NCBI RefSeq assembly: GCF_030732865.1
Contig: NZ_JASHKB010000017.1
Location: forward strand, 16,766 to 80,765
DNA: 64,000 nt
Origin: Roseitalea sp. MMSF_3546
GTDB taxonomy: Bacteria > Pseudomonadota > Alphaproteobacteria > Rhizobiales > Rhizobiaceae
Direction of reading: 5' to 3'
Shown: positions 8,306 through 16,747 of the stretch, one piece after another
Layout of the letters: each line of letters begins with the position of its first letter
How positions within the stretch are numbered: the stretch's first letter is position 1
Notes under the pieces: generated by a model
Database searches by the model: none
The model's input: only the letters and a program-made list of their open reading frames with translations
What the model was told of the DNA's origin: nothing
Translations under genes and position numbers: made by a program

Positions 8306-9370
8306 GTGCTGATCAGGCTCATTTCCGGCGACACACCGCGCAGCCCGATTCTTGCGGCGATCCTGCTGATCATCCTGCTTGGGCTGGCGTTCGCGCCGTT
8401 CGTCTTCCCCGGTACGCGCTCGGTGGATACCGCCGCGCGCATCTGCATCTTCATCGTGCTGGTCGCCAGCTACGACCTGATGCTCGGCTATGCCGGCATC
8501 GTCAGCTTCGCGCACACCATGTTCTTCGGCATCGGCGCCTATGGCGTGGCGCTCGCCTCGATCCATATGGGTCGCGGTTTCGACGCGCTCGTCGTCGGCA
8601 GCGTTTCGGGGGCGATCGCCGCCGCCGTTCTGGCGCTGGTGATCGGCCTTTTCAGCCTGCGCGTGCGCGCGATCTTCTTTGCGATGATCACGCTGGCGGT
8701 CGCCTCGGCCTTCGCGGTGCTGGTCAGCCAGCTGTCCAACCTGACCGGCGGGGAGGACGGGCTCAACTACCAGATCCCGCGCGCTTTGACCGCCGCGCAG
8801 CGCTATCTGGAGGAACCGTTCTTCGGCGTGCGCGTCAACGGCAAGCTGGTCAACTACTATGTGGTGTTCTTCGGCTCGCTGATCGTGTTCCTGATCCTGC
8901 TGCGCATTGTCAATTCGCCGTTCGGGCGGGTCCTGCAGGCAATCCGCGAGAACGACTTCCGCACCGAAGCGATCGGTTATCGCGTGGTCTACTACCGCAC
9001 AACGGCGACGATCCTGTCGGCGGTCGCCGCGTCGCTGGCCGGCTCGCTGTTTGCGATCTGGCTGCGCTATGTCGGACCGGACACCACGCTGAGCTTCGAC
9101 ATCATGATCGACATCCTGCTTATGGTCGTGATCGGCGGCATGGGCACCATGTACGGCGCGATGATCGGGGCGACGATCTTCGTGCTCGCCCAGAACTATC
9201 TGCAGAACCTGATGGGCGCGGCCGAGGAAGCGCTGCAGAGCGTCGGCGTTCCGCTGCTCCCGCTGTTCCTCAATCCCGACCGCTGGCTGTTGTGGCTCGG
9301 CATCCTGTTCGTGCTCAGCGTCTATTTCTTTCCCACCGGCGTGGTCGGCCGGCTGCGGCGGCGGGGATGA
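8306..9370 (+). CDS. livM: LivM-type ABC transporter permease
   Basis: 354 residues; GTG start 7 bases after the livH stop. Multiple hydrophobic segments, motif SYDLMLGYAGIVSFAHTMFF (LivM equivalent of the LivH signature), a periplasmic loop in the middle (SNLTGGEDGLNYQIPRALT) and the cytosolic coupling helix AIRENDFRTEAIGY. Partners LivH to form the channel. Confidence 0.9.
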   Translation: MLIRLISGDTPRSPILAAILLIILLGLAFAPFVFPGTRSVDTAARICIFIVLVASYDLMLGYAGIVSFAHTMFFGIGAYGVALASIHMGRGFDALVVGSVSGAIAAAVLALVIGLFSLRVRAIFFAMITLAVASAFAVLVSQLSNLTGGEDGLNYQIPRALTAAQRYLEEPFFGVRVNGKLVNYYVVFFGSLIVFLILLRIVNSPFGRVLQAIRENDFRTEAIGYRVVYYRTTATILSAVAASLAGSLFAIWLRYVGPDTTLSFDIMIDILLMVVIGGMGTMYGAMIGATIFVLAQNYLQNLMGAAEEALQSVGVPLLPLFLNPDRWLLWLGILFVLSVYFFPTGVVGRLRRRG

Positions 9371-10173
9371 CCGAGGCGGACGCGGCGAACCGGGACGGGG
9401 CACCGGCGCTCGTTTTCCTGCATGGCTGGACCATGGATGGCAGCGCGTTCGCCGACATCACCGAACGGCTGCGGGATCGCTTCACCTGCCTGGCGCCGGA
9501 CCTTCCGGGCCATGGAACCGCTGTCGACCTGCGCCCCGACATCGAAAGCGCCGCGGACCATGTGCACGCCTTGCTCGAAAGCCGGGACATCGGCCGCGCC
9601 GTGCTGATCGGCTGGTCGATGGGCGCGGCGGTCGCCTGGCGCCTGATCGCACTGCACGGCACGGGCCTGCTCGCCGGGCTGGTGACCGTCGACATGAGCC
9701 CCAAGCTCGTCAACGAAGGCGGCTGGACGCTCGGCCTGACGGGCCAGACCCCGCGCACCATTGCCGCCAACATCGCCCGTTTCGAACGGGACTGGGCGGG
9801 CAGCGCCGGGGCCATCGCCGCCGGCATGTTCGCAACGCGCAAGGGACCGGCCGGATTCGGCTTCCGCCAAGCGGCCGCCAGGATCGCGGCGAACGATCCG
9901 GTCGCGATGAACGCCATGTGGGCCTGCCTGGTGGCCATGGACGAACGTAAGACCGTGCCGAAGGTCGACGTGCCGTGGCTCGTCATGTGCGGCGAAAGGA
10001 GCCGGGTCTATCCGGAAGCGGCGGCCGACTGGCTCGTCGCGCACGCGCCGGACGCGCGCAAGCTGCGCTTTGCCCATTCGGGCCATTCGCCGCATCTGGA
10101 GGAGCCCGACGCGTTCGCCGGGGCGATCGCCCGCTTCGCCGACCGGGTGGGCGCGCGGCGCACCGTCGCCTGA
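9367..10173 (+). CDS. Alpha/beta-fold hydrolase at the end of the Liv operon, 268 aa
   Basis: Start overlaps the livM stop by 4 bases (ATGA), so it is translated with the importer. Nucleophile elbow GWSMG with Ser94, an N-terminal LVFLHGWTMDGSAF oxyanion loop, and C-terminal GHSPHLEEP with the catalytic His. The usual acid position after the sixth strand reads CGERSRVYP, with no Asp at the canonical spot. Coupling with the transporter suggests it hydrolyses an ester, lactone or thioester belonging to the imported compound's pathway; that role is inferred. Confidence 0.8.
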   Translation: MTEADAANRDGAPALVFLHGWTMDGSAFADITERLRDRFTCLAPDLPGHGTAVDLRPDIESAADHVHALLESRDIGRAVLIGWSMGAAVAWRLIALHGTGLLAGLVTVDMSPKLVNEGGWTLGLTGQTPRTIAANIARFERDWAGSAGAIAAGMFATRKGPAGFGFRQAAARIAANDPVAMNAMWACLVAMDERKTVPKVDVPWLVMCGERSRVYPEAAADWLVAHAPDARKLRFAHSGHSPHLEEPDAFAGAIARFADRVGARRTVA

Positions 10174-10176
10174 ACG

Positions 10177-10950
10177 CTACCGGCCGACATCCCTGACCAG
10201 CACCAGCGACCGGCCTTCGCAGACGGTCGTGCCGTCGGCGCGCTGCGCCCTCGCCCACAGGTCGGCGAGGTGCTTTTGCGGACGCAGGCGCGTCAGTTCG
10301 ACCCGCGCGGCGAGTGCCTCGCCGATCGGCGCGGACGCGCCGAAACGCAGCTCCTGCTTGAGATAGTTCGTGCCGGGCCCGGGCAGCTTCACGCCAAGCA
10401 GGTAGGAGAACAGCGCGGCGACCAGCGGTTCGGGCACGCGATCGTCCAGCGGGGCCTTGCAACCGGCGAGCGCGGCGAACCGGTCAAGATCGGCGCGCGC
10501 CAATGCCCGCCTCACCGACGCCGACTGGCCGACGCGCAACGCGCCGATGACGCGCTCGGTGTGGTCATCGGGCGGGGCGGCCTCGCTTGCCGCCGCATCG
10601 GGCCCCGCCTCGCCGACGAGCAGGTCGGCCCCGTCGTCCTGGCGGACCGCGCGCATCGCAAGCCGGTCGGCGCCGGCATCGTCGATGCGCAACAGGACCC
10701 GATCGCCGACGAAGGTGGGGTTCGGGAACATCAGCGTGTGTGCCCGGTGCACCGTGTCCGGATGTGTCTGGCGCGCCATCGCCCACAGCTTCGCGTAGAT
10801 CAGCATGCCGTGCGCGACGGGCCGGCCGAACCGGGTGCGCGCGCAAAAGGCCGGGTCGACATGGATCGGGTTGTCGTCGCCGGAGATCCCGGCAAAGGCG
10901 TCGAACTCGGCCCTTGTCGGCACCCATTGGGCGCTTGCCAATGCGGTCAT
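10177..10950 (-). CDS. MaoC-like hot-dog dehydratase/acyl-CoA hydratase, 257 aa
   Basis: Hot-dog fold protein of the MaoC family. The N-terminal domain carries the hydratase-2 pattern SGDDNPIHVDPAFA-like (SGDDNPIH, with Asp and His) and RFGRPVAHGML near residue 40. The C-terminal half (from about residue 130) looks like a second, degenerate hot-dog ending in a FGASAPIGEAL strand. Reaction expected: reversible hydration of an enoyl-CoA. The start overlaps the stop of the CoA-ligase gene (ATGA), so the enzyme probably acts on the CoA thioester made by that ligase. It is convergent with the Liv operon, 3 bases away. Confidence 0.8.
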   Translation of the reverse strand: MTALASAQWVPTRAEFDAFAGISGDDNPIHVDPAFCARTRFGRPVAHGMLIYAKLWAMARQTHPDTVHRAHTLMFPNPTFVGDRVLLRIDDAGADRLAMRAVRQDDGADLLVGEAGPDAAASEAAPPDDHTERVIGALRVGQSASVRRALARADLDRFAALAGCKAPLDDRVPEPLVAALFSYLLGVKLPGPGTNYLKQELRFGASAPIGEALAARVELTRLRPQKHLADLWARAQRADGTTVCEGRSLVLVRDVGR

Positions 10951-12428
10951 TGCAGCAGCGCCCTGAGCGTGGGCTTGCGCACCTTGCCGGCGGCCGTGCG
11001 CGGGAAGTCGTCGAGGATGCGGAAGGATCCGGGCACCTTGTAGGCAGCGAGCCGCTCGCGGCACCAGGCATCGAGCGTTGTCACATCGAGGCTGCGGCCG
11101 GGACGGACGATCAGGAAGGCGGCGCCGATCTCGCCCCAGCGCGCGTCGGGCACGCCGACCACGGCGGCCTCCACAATGGCCTCATGGGTGTTCAGCACCC
11201 GCTCGACCTCGGCCGGATAGACGTTCTCGCCGCCGGAGATGTACATGTCCTTGATACGGTCGACGATGTAGTAGTAGCCGTCCGAATCGCGCCGTGCCAC
11301 ATCGCCGGACCGCAGCCAGCCGTCGGCGGTCAAGGCCCTGGCGGTGGCCTCGGCGTCGCCGAAATAGCCCGGCGTGATCGCCGGCCCGCGCAACTGCAAC
11401 TCCCCCTCGCCCGGTTCGCCCTCGGCTACCGCGTCGAGCCGCACCTGGGTGAGCATCTGCGCCTTGCCGACCGAGCCGATCTTGGCGCGCACATGGGCAG
11501 GATCCATCAGGAAGGCGGTCGGTCCGGTCTCGGTCATGCCGAAGCCGTTGCAGATCAGCGCCCCGCGCTCGGCGAAGAAGCCGATCAGATGTTCGGGCAG
11601 CGGCGCGCCGCCACAGGCCATGCGGATCGACGCCCAGTCGATCTCGCCGACCCGCCCATGCAGGCTGAATGCCTGGAAGATCGCCGGCACTCCGAAGAAC
11701 TGCGTCACGGCGCCCTGCGCGATCAGGTCGAGGATCGTATCGGGCTCGAAACGGGGCACGACCGTCGACGCGCCGCCGAACAGGAACAGCGGCAGCGTGT
11801 AAAGGTTGATGCCGCCGGTGTGGAACAGCGGCAGGAAATTGACGGAAGTGTCCCGGGCCGTCAGATCGATCGCCTGGGCGATGTTGAGCGCGTTCGCCCA
11901 GCTCATGCGCGGCGTCTGGATCACCGCCTTTGGCAGGCCGGTCGTGCCCGAGGTGAACAGCACATACCACGGCGCGGACGCATCGATGCGATCGGACAAT
12001 GGCGGGCCGTCGGATTGCATCAGCGCCGAAAGGCCCGCTTCGCCGGCTTGCGGGTCGTCCATGGCAATCGGCATCGCCCCGAGCCGTTCGGCCAGCGCGC
12101 GGCCGGTATCGCGATGGTCGTCATCGAACGCAAGTGCGGCGACGCCGACGCCTTGCGCGACCTGGGCGAGTTCGGCGACCGGCTGGCGCCAGTTGAGCGG
12201 CGCCATGATCACGCCGGCCTTCTGGCAGGCGAACAGCGTGACGAAGAATTCCACGCGGTTGAGGCACAGCACGGCCAGCCGGTCCCCGCGCGACAGGCCC
12301 AGACGCGCCAGCCCGTGCGCGATGGCATTGGCGGCGTGATTCACCTCGGAAAAGGTCCAGCACCGTCCGTTCCGGGCATCGACAAGCGCCGCCGCATCCG
12401 GCGTCAGCTCGGCGCGCTTGGCGGCCAT
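10947..12428 (-). CDS. Acyl-CoA synthetase (AMP-forming CoA ligase)
   Basis: ANL-superfamily ligase, at least 493 residues. Motifs in order: A3 P-loop LFTSGTTGLPKAV, A5 GFGMTETGP, A7 GWLRSGDVAR, A8 DRIKDMYISGGENVYP and the A10 lysine in RTAAGKVRK. It adenylates a carboxylic acid and transfers it to CoA. The ATG at 12428 gives a slightly short N-terminus. In-frame homology-like sequence (LFDAVPD) extends upstream, and a GGAGG site lies 6 bases before a CTG at 12449-12447, so the true start may be that CTG. Operon with tetR upstream and the MaoC gene downstream. Substrate unknown; an aromatic, alicyclic or fatty acid taken up by the Liv importer is the simplest reading. Confidence 0.88.
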   Translation of the reverse strand: MAAKRAELTPDAAALVDARNGRCWTFSEVNHAANAIAHGLARLGLSRGDRLAVLCLNRVEFFVTLFACQKAGVIMAPLNWRQPVAELAQVAQGVGVAALAFDDDHRDTGRALAERLGAMPIAMDDPQAGEAGLSALMQSDGPPLSDRIDASAPWYVLFTSGTTGLPKAVIQTPRMSWANALNIAQAIDLTARDTSVNFLPLFHTGGINLYTLPLFLFGGASTVVPRFEPDTILDLIAQGAVTQFFGVPAIFQAFSLHGRVGEIDWASIRMACGGAPLPEHLIGFFAERGALICNGFGMTETGPTAFLMDPAHVRAKIGSVGKAQMLTQVRLDAVAEGEPGEGELQLRGPAITPGYFGDAEATARALTADGWLRSGDVARRDSDGYYYIVDRIKDMYISGGENVYPAEVERVLNTHEAIVEAAVVGVPDARWGEIGAAFLIVRPGRSLDVTTLDAWCRERLAAYKVPGSFRILDDFPRTAAGKVRKPTLRALLQ

Positions 12429-12508
12429 GTCGGGAACCGCGTCAAACAGGGCGGGCCTCCATCCTTGCCGGCAGTGCGCTCACCACCACGCGCCACCTTG
12501 CGGCCGGC

Positions 12509-13096
12509 TCATGTGCGCAACCCGTTCTCGATCAGGTCGAACGCCTCGGCGACGACGGTATCGATGTCGACGTCCCGGCGCCACAGGACGAACCGCTCGC
12601 CCAGCGTCTTGGCCATGCCCATCAGCGCCCAGGCGCGGATCTCGCTGTCGCCGGTGCGGATTTCGCCGGCCTGCCCCGCCGCGTCCAGATTGGCCCGGTA
12701 GGCCCGCGCGAAGTCGGAAAAATAGGCCTCATAGGCCTTGGGGTCGACAAAGCGCGCCTCCTCGACGATGCGGTAGAGTTCGGGCCGGTCGGCGACGAAG
12801 CGCAGGAAGGCGGCCAGGCCGCGGCGTTCGGCCTCGAGCCGCGTGGGCGCATCGGCAACCGCCCCGGCGAGCGCGATGCGGGTGAGATGACCCATCTCGC
12901 GCACCAGTTCGGAAAAGATCTCGTCCTTGCCGGAAAAATAGATGTAAAGCGTGCCCTGGGCGGTCTCGGCCTCGCGGGTGATGTCGGAAATCGAGGCTTC
13001 GGCATAGCCGAGCCGTCCGAACACGCGTTCGGCCGCGCGCAGGATCTGCTCGCGCCTTTTCTGGCCACGCCGGGTCTTTGGTCGGATCTGGTCCAT
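12509..13096 (-). CDS. TetR/AcrR-family transcriptional repressor
   Basis: About 195 residues. An N-terminal TetR helix-turn-helix (REQILRAAERVFGRLGYAE, then ISDITREAETAQGTLYIYF with the family's YxYF ending) is followed by an all-helical ligand domain. The start at MDQIRPK (13096) is preferred because an upstream ATG at 13120 would lie inside the operator; neither has a good ribosome-binding site, so the message may be leaderless. It heads the tetR-ligase-hydratase operon. The palindrome at 13103-13122 implies autoregulation, and its twin at 4479-4498 implies control of the Liv operon. An acyl-CoA effector would be typical of this family beside a CoA ligase, but is not shown. Confidence 0.85.
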   Translation of the reverse strand: MDQIRPKTRRGQKRREQILRAAERVFGRLGYAEASISDITREAETAQGTLYIYFSGKDEIFSELVREMGHLTRIALAGAVADAPTRLEAERRGLAAFLRFVADRPELYRIVEEARFVDPKAYEAYFSDFARAYRANLDAAGQAGEIRTGDSEIRAWALMGMAKTLGERFVLWRRDVDIDTVVAEAFDLIENGLRT

Positions 13097-13102
13097 TGCA
13101 AA

Positions 13103-13122
13103 ACATGAATGCTGACTCATGT
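13103..13122 (-). promoter_or_regulatory. TetR operator in front of tetR
   Basis: ACATGAAT-GCTG-ACTCATGT, extendable at both ends to AAACATGA...TCATGTTT (13101-13124). It has the same length, arms and 4-base spacer as the site at 4479-4498, with one arm mismatch. It lies immediately upstream of the chosen tetR start, suitable for autorepression of the tetR/CoA-ligase/hydratase operon. Confidence 0.75.
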
Positions 13123-13218
13123 TTCAGTAGCATCGGGGTCGGAGATCGTCAATCTTTCGGGTTCGGCCAGCACCGCACAGCGGCCGGCGTGCCATCGCCA
13201 TGCGCCGGCAGGACGGGG

Positions 13219-13998
13219 CTAGCGCCCCTCCCCCAGCAGCCAGTTGCCGATCGGGGCGATCTGCGCCTTGACCATGTCGCGGCCGGTGACGAGCGGCGTG
13301 CCGGCCTCGGCCGCCAAGGCCGCAAGGGCGGTGGCGGGCGGGTCGGCGACGATATCGGCGACAAGCATGGCTCTTGCCACCTGGCTGGCCGAAAACGGGC
13401 TCGGATCGTCCGCGGCCATGCCGAGCGGGGTGGCGTTTACGAGGATGTCGGCGCGGCCCGGATCGGTGCCGGGCGGCATGACCGAAACGCGTTCGGACAA
13501 AGGTGCGGCGGCGCGACGGTCCGCGTCCGGTTCCGTGATCACAAGCGATGAAGGGCTTTGGGCAAGCAGGGCCTCGGCAATGGCCAGCCCGGCACCGCCC
13601 AGACCGGCCAGATGCACGGTGCGGCCGGTGACCTGAAGACCGGCCGCCTTGACCGCCCCGACCAGCGCAATCCCGTCGAACTGGCCGCCGATCAGCTGCC
13701 CGTCGGCGGTGCGGCGCACGGCGTTGACGCTGCGTGTGGTCCGCGCCGCGCCTTCGAGCCCGTCGAGCAGGAGGGCGATGGCGTTCTTGTGCGGCATGGT
13801 CACGCAAAGGCCACCGATTGACGGGTCGGCGCGCACGTCCGCGACGAAGGCGGTCAGCGCGGCCGGTTCGACGTGGCGGGTTTCAACGCGCGCATCGATG
13901 CCGCGGCCGGCGAGGAACGCTTCGAGCAGCGGCGGCGTGCGCACCGAGGTGACCGGCGCGCCGATCATGACATAGCGCCGAAGCGGGGCGTGCGTCAT
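13219..13998 (-). CDS. Shikimate/quinate dehydrogenase-like oxidoreductase (AroE paralogue)
   Basis: 259 residues. The N-terminal substrate domain has the catalytic Lys71 in TMPHKN and Asp108 in GGQFDG; the NAD(P)-binding glycine motif is GLGGAG at 132-137. The N-terminal substrate loop reads GAPVTSVRTP where housekeeping AroE has a GxPIxHSxSP-type serine motif, so the substrate may differ. Start overlaps the ATPase stop by 4 bases (ATGA), making it the last gene of the IclR/ABC operon. A catabolic role for the imported compound is more likely than aromatic amino-acid synthesis. Confidence 0.8.
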   Translation of the reverse strand: MTHAPLRRYVMIGAPVTSVRTPPLLEAFLAGRGIDARVETRHVEPAALTAFVADVRADPSIGGLCVTMPHKNAIALLLDGLEGAARTTRSVNAVRRTADGQLIGGQFDGIALVGAVKAAGLQVTGRTVHLAGLGGAGLAIAEALLAQSPSSLVITEPDADRRAAAPLSERVSVMPPGTDPGRADILVNATPLGMAADDPSPFSASQVARAMLVADIVADPPATALAALAAEAGTPLVTGRDMVKAQIAPIGNWLLGEGR

Positions 13999-14813
13999 TT
14001 GAACCGGTAGACGCCGAGCTTTTCGAAGATGTCGAAGATGCGCCGCGCATAGGTGGAGAATTCGGGATATTCGCCAAGATGCGCCGGGCGCGGACGCGGC
14101 AGGTCGATGCGGATCTCCTCGACGATCCGGCCCGGGCTGGTCGACATGACGAGCACGCGGTCGGACAGGCCGACGGCCTCCTCGATCGAGTGGGTGATGA
14201 ACAGGACCGTCTTCTTGGTCTCCATCCAGAGCATTTCGAGGTCGTGGCGGATCTGGGTGCGGCTGATCGCGTCGAGCGCGCCGAAGGGCTCGTCCATCAG
14301 CAGCATGGTCGGATCGTGCACCAGCGCGCGGGCAATGGAAACGCGCTGGCGCATGCCGCCCGAAAGCTGCCAGGGATAGCGGTCCTCGGCGCCGGTCAGC
14401 CCCAGCCGCTCGAACAGCGCGTCGGCGCGGGCGCGCATTTCGGCGCGGCCCAGCCCGCGGATCTGCTGCTGAAGCATGACATTGTTCATGGCGGTGCGGA
14501 ATTCGAGCAGCAAATGGTCCTGAAAGACGATGCCGACCTCGGAGATCGGCGCGGTGAGCGGCCGGCCGTCGACCGCGACCGAGCCATCGGAGACCGGCTC
14601 GAGCCCGGAGACCAGCAGCATGGTCGTCGACTTGCCGCAGCCGGACGGGCCGATCAGGCTGACGAACTCGCCCGGCGCGATATCCAGATCGATCGGACCC
14701 AGCGCGTGAAAGGCCGACGGCCCGCTGCCATAGACCTTGGTGAGATTGTGCGCGGTGATCGAGGCGCCGCGCGTCGAGCCGGTGGCGGTGCGAAGGGGCT
14801 GCAGCGCGTTCAT
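13995..14813 (-). CDS. NitT/TauT-type ABC transporter ATP-binding protein
   Basis: 272 residues of the SsuB/TauB class. Walker A GPSGCGKST, Q-loop VFQDHLLLEF, signature LSGGMRQR, Walker B LLMDEPFGALDA, switch His in FITHSIEEAV. A C-terminal tail of about 40 residues (PRPRPAHLGEYPEF) is typical of this class. Overlaps the permease gene upstream and the aroE-like gene downstream by 4 bases each. Confidence 0.88.
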   Translation of the reverse strand: MNALQPLRTATGSTRGASITAHNLTKVYGSGPSAFHALGPIDLDIAPGEFVSLIGPSGCGKSTTMLLVSGLEPVSDGSVAVDGRPLTAPISEVGIVFQDHLLLEFRTAMNNVMLQQQIRGLGRAEMRARADALFERLGLTGAEDRYPWQLSGGMRQRVSIARALVHDPTMLLMDEPFGALDAISRTQIRHDLEMLWMETKKTVLFITHSIEEAVGLSDRVLVMSTSPGRIVEEIRIDLPRPRPAHLGEYPEFSTYARRIFDIFEKLGVYRFK

Positions 14814-15640
14814 GCCGGCCTCCGTGCCCAGGGCATCAGCAGGCGTTCGCCCGACATCAGCACCGCGTTGACGGCGAGCGCCAGGAGCGCGGTGGCGATC
14901 AGCCCGGCGAACATCAGCGTCAGATCCATGAAGCTCGAGGCGCGCATGATCAGGAAGCCGAGCCCGGCTTCGGAGGCGATGAACTCGGCGATGATGACGC
15001 CCTCGACCGCCTTGACGATGCCGATCTTCATGCCCGCATAGATGGAGGGCATCGCCGCGGGGATGCGGATGTGGCGCAACTCCTGCAGCGGCGTGGCGCC
15101 CATGGAACGCGTGATGTAGGCGAGTTTTGGGTCGACGGCCCGAAAGCCGGACATGGCGTCGACCATGATCGGAAAGAAGCACATCAGAAACACGATCAGG
15201 ACCGAAACGAGCGGGCCGATGCCGAACCAGACGATGAGGATCGGTCCGATCACGGTCTTGGGCATGATGTTGAGAAACACGATGACCGGATAGAGCCCGC
15301 GTTCGAGCGCGCCGAAGGAAACGATCAGAAAGCCGGCGGGCACGGCGACGGCAACGCCGAGCAGAAAGCCCAGCACGATCGTGGTGGCGGTCACGCCGGC
15401 ATGTTCGAGCAGGAGCGGTGCGTCGGTGACGAGCCGGGCCAGGAAATCGGTGGGCTTGGGCACCAGCCAGATCGGCACCTGATAGATGCGGATCAGCGCT
15501 TCCCACAGGCCCAGCAGCACCGTGACGGCGATCACCGCATAGACGATCGTGCCCAGCCAGTTCAGCGCCGGCAGGGCGCGGCGCGCCTGCGCCTCGGTGA
15601 GGACGGCGGGCGGCGCGTCATGGGCTGCGGGGGCGGACAC
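14810..15640 (-). CDS. NitT/TauT-type ABC transporter permease (second copy)
   Basis: 276 residues from the GTG at 15640 (VSAPAAHDAPP), chosen over a TTG further upstream because that longer form would run through the hairpin at 15663-15688. Six hydrophobic segments; the ATPase-contact loop EFIASEAGLGFLI follows the EAA-type region. Paired with the permease at 16748-17512, so the importer may use a heterodimeric channel. Confidence 0.85.
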   Translation of the reverse strand: MSAPAAHDAPPAVLTEAQARRALPALNWLGTIVYAVIAVTVLLGLWEALIRIYQVPIWLVPKPTDFLARLVTDAPLLLEHAGVTATTIVLGFLLGVAVAVPAGFLIVSFGALERGLYPVIVFLNIMPKTVIGPILIVWFGIGPLVSVLIVFLMCFFPIMVDAMSGFRAVDPKLAYITRSMGATPLQELRHIRIPAAMPSIYAGMKIGIVKAVEGVIIAEFIASEAGLGFLIMRASSFMDLTLMFAGLIATALLALAVNAVLMSGERLLMPWARRPA

Positions 15641-15662
15641 GGTTTCGAGCTTCCCGATGTTT

Positions 15663-15688
15663 CGCCGGCCGGATCGCTCCGGCCGGCG
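15663..15688 (-). terminator. GC-rich hairpin between binding protein and permease genes
   Basis: Perfect 11-bp arms (CGCCGGCCGGA / TCCGGCCGGCG) around a TCGC loop, 15 bases after the binding-protein stop on the minus strand. There is no U-run, so it probably acts as an attenuator or mRNA 3' shield that keeps binding protein in excess over permease. Confidence 0.6.
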
Positions 15689-15703
15689 GGCTGGCAAGGC
15701 CGG

Positions 15704-16705
15704 TTACGGGCAGGTGACCGGCGTCTCGGGCAGAAGCTCGAGCGTATAGTAGTCGGTGATCGGCCGGTCCGCCGGGAACTCCATGGCCGTGGTCATCACC
15801 TCATAGATCTCCGACCAGGTCTCGTCGGGCGTTGCGCCGATCGTGTCGCCCGAGCCGCCCGGACAGACCGAGGAGAACGAATAGGTCGCCCCCTGCAACA
15901 GCGCTTCCTTTGTGTTCTCGGTCTCGGGGAAGAGTTCGAGCAGCGCATCGACGGCGGCCTCGGGGTTGTCCATGGCCGCGCGCCAACCCCTGGCGGTGGC
16001 ATCGATGAAACGGCGGTAGACGTCGGCGTTCTCGGCAATCTTGTCCTCGCGGGCGATCAGCGACAGGCTGACCACGGGCACGCCGTGATTGTAGAAATAC
16101 ATGTTGCCGACGTCATAGCCCTCCTCTTGCAGCGGCACGACGGTGTTCTCGGGCGTTTCGGCGATGGCGTCGATCTCGCCGGAGGTCAGAAGGCCGAGCG
16201 CGGCGTTCTGGGTGGCCGAGACGATGGTCACGTCATCCTCGCTCATGCCGTTGGCGCGCAGGAAGACCGGCACGAGCGGCACCATCGCCGTGCCGGGCGC
16301 AACGGCGATGCGCTTGCCCTTCAGATCCTGGGGGGTCTCGATGCCCGATTCGGCAAGATACTGAACGCCGAACTGGCCCGACTTCCAGATCGTCGAGATG
16401 ATCTTGATCGGCGCGCCCTGGGCGGCGACGTTGAGCGCGGCGCCGGCATCGGCATAGCCAAGTTCGCTCTGGCCGGTGGCGACGAGCTGGGCGGCCACGG
16501 ACGAGCCGCGCCCCTCCTCGAGCGTGACGTCGAGATCGGCGTCCTCGTAAAGGCCCTGCTTGACCGCCATGGCAAAGCCCAGATGCGCCGAATCGGCGGT
16601 CCAGTTCATCGTCATGGTGATGGAATCGGCGGCAAATGCGCCGACCGGCGCCAGGGCGAGGCCGGCAATGGCGACGGCCGCCAGGGGTCTGGTGAGTTTG
16701 GTCAT
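15704..16705 (-). CDS. NMT1/THI5-like ABC transporter substrate-binding protein
   Basis: 333 residues. Signal peptide ends near PVGAFAADS. The mature protein starts ITMTMNWTADSAHLGF, the NMT1/THI5 pattern in which the compound lies next to a WxxDxxHxGF-like motif; a GRGSSVAAQLVATGQSELGYAD segment shapes the binding cleft. Ribosome-binding site AGGAGGAGA is 4 bases before the ATG. Members bind pyrimidine precursors, aromatic acids, sulfonates and others; ligand not determinable here. Confidence 0.85.
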   Translation of the reverse strand: MTKLTRPLAAVAIAGLALAPVGAFAADSITMTMNWTADSAHLGFAMAVKQGLYEDADLDVTLEEGRGSSVAAQLVATGQSELGYADAGAALNVAAQGAPIKIISTIWKSGQFGVQYLAESGIETPQDLKGKRIAVAPGTAMVPLVPVFLRANGMSEDDVTIVSATQNAALGLLTSGEIDAIAETPENTVVPLQEEGYDVGNMYFYNHGVPVVSLSLIAREDKIAENADVYRRFIDATARGWRAAMDNPEAAVDALLELFPETENTKEALLQGATYSFSSVCPGGSGDTIGATPDETWSEIYEVMTTAMEFPADRPITDYYTLELLPETPVTCP

Positions 16706-16747
16706 GGGTCTCCTCCTCGTTTGACTGTCATGTCTTGCCCGCCGCGC

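Noticed and set aside
10587..12701. 704-residue plus-strand open frame
   Set aside because: Antisense to the acyl-CoA ligase and MaoC genes, no recognisable domain.
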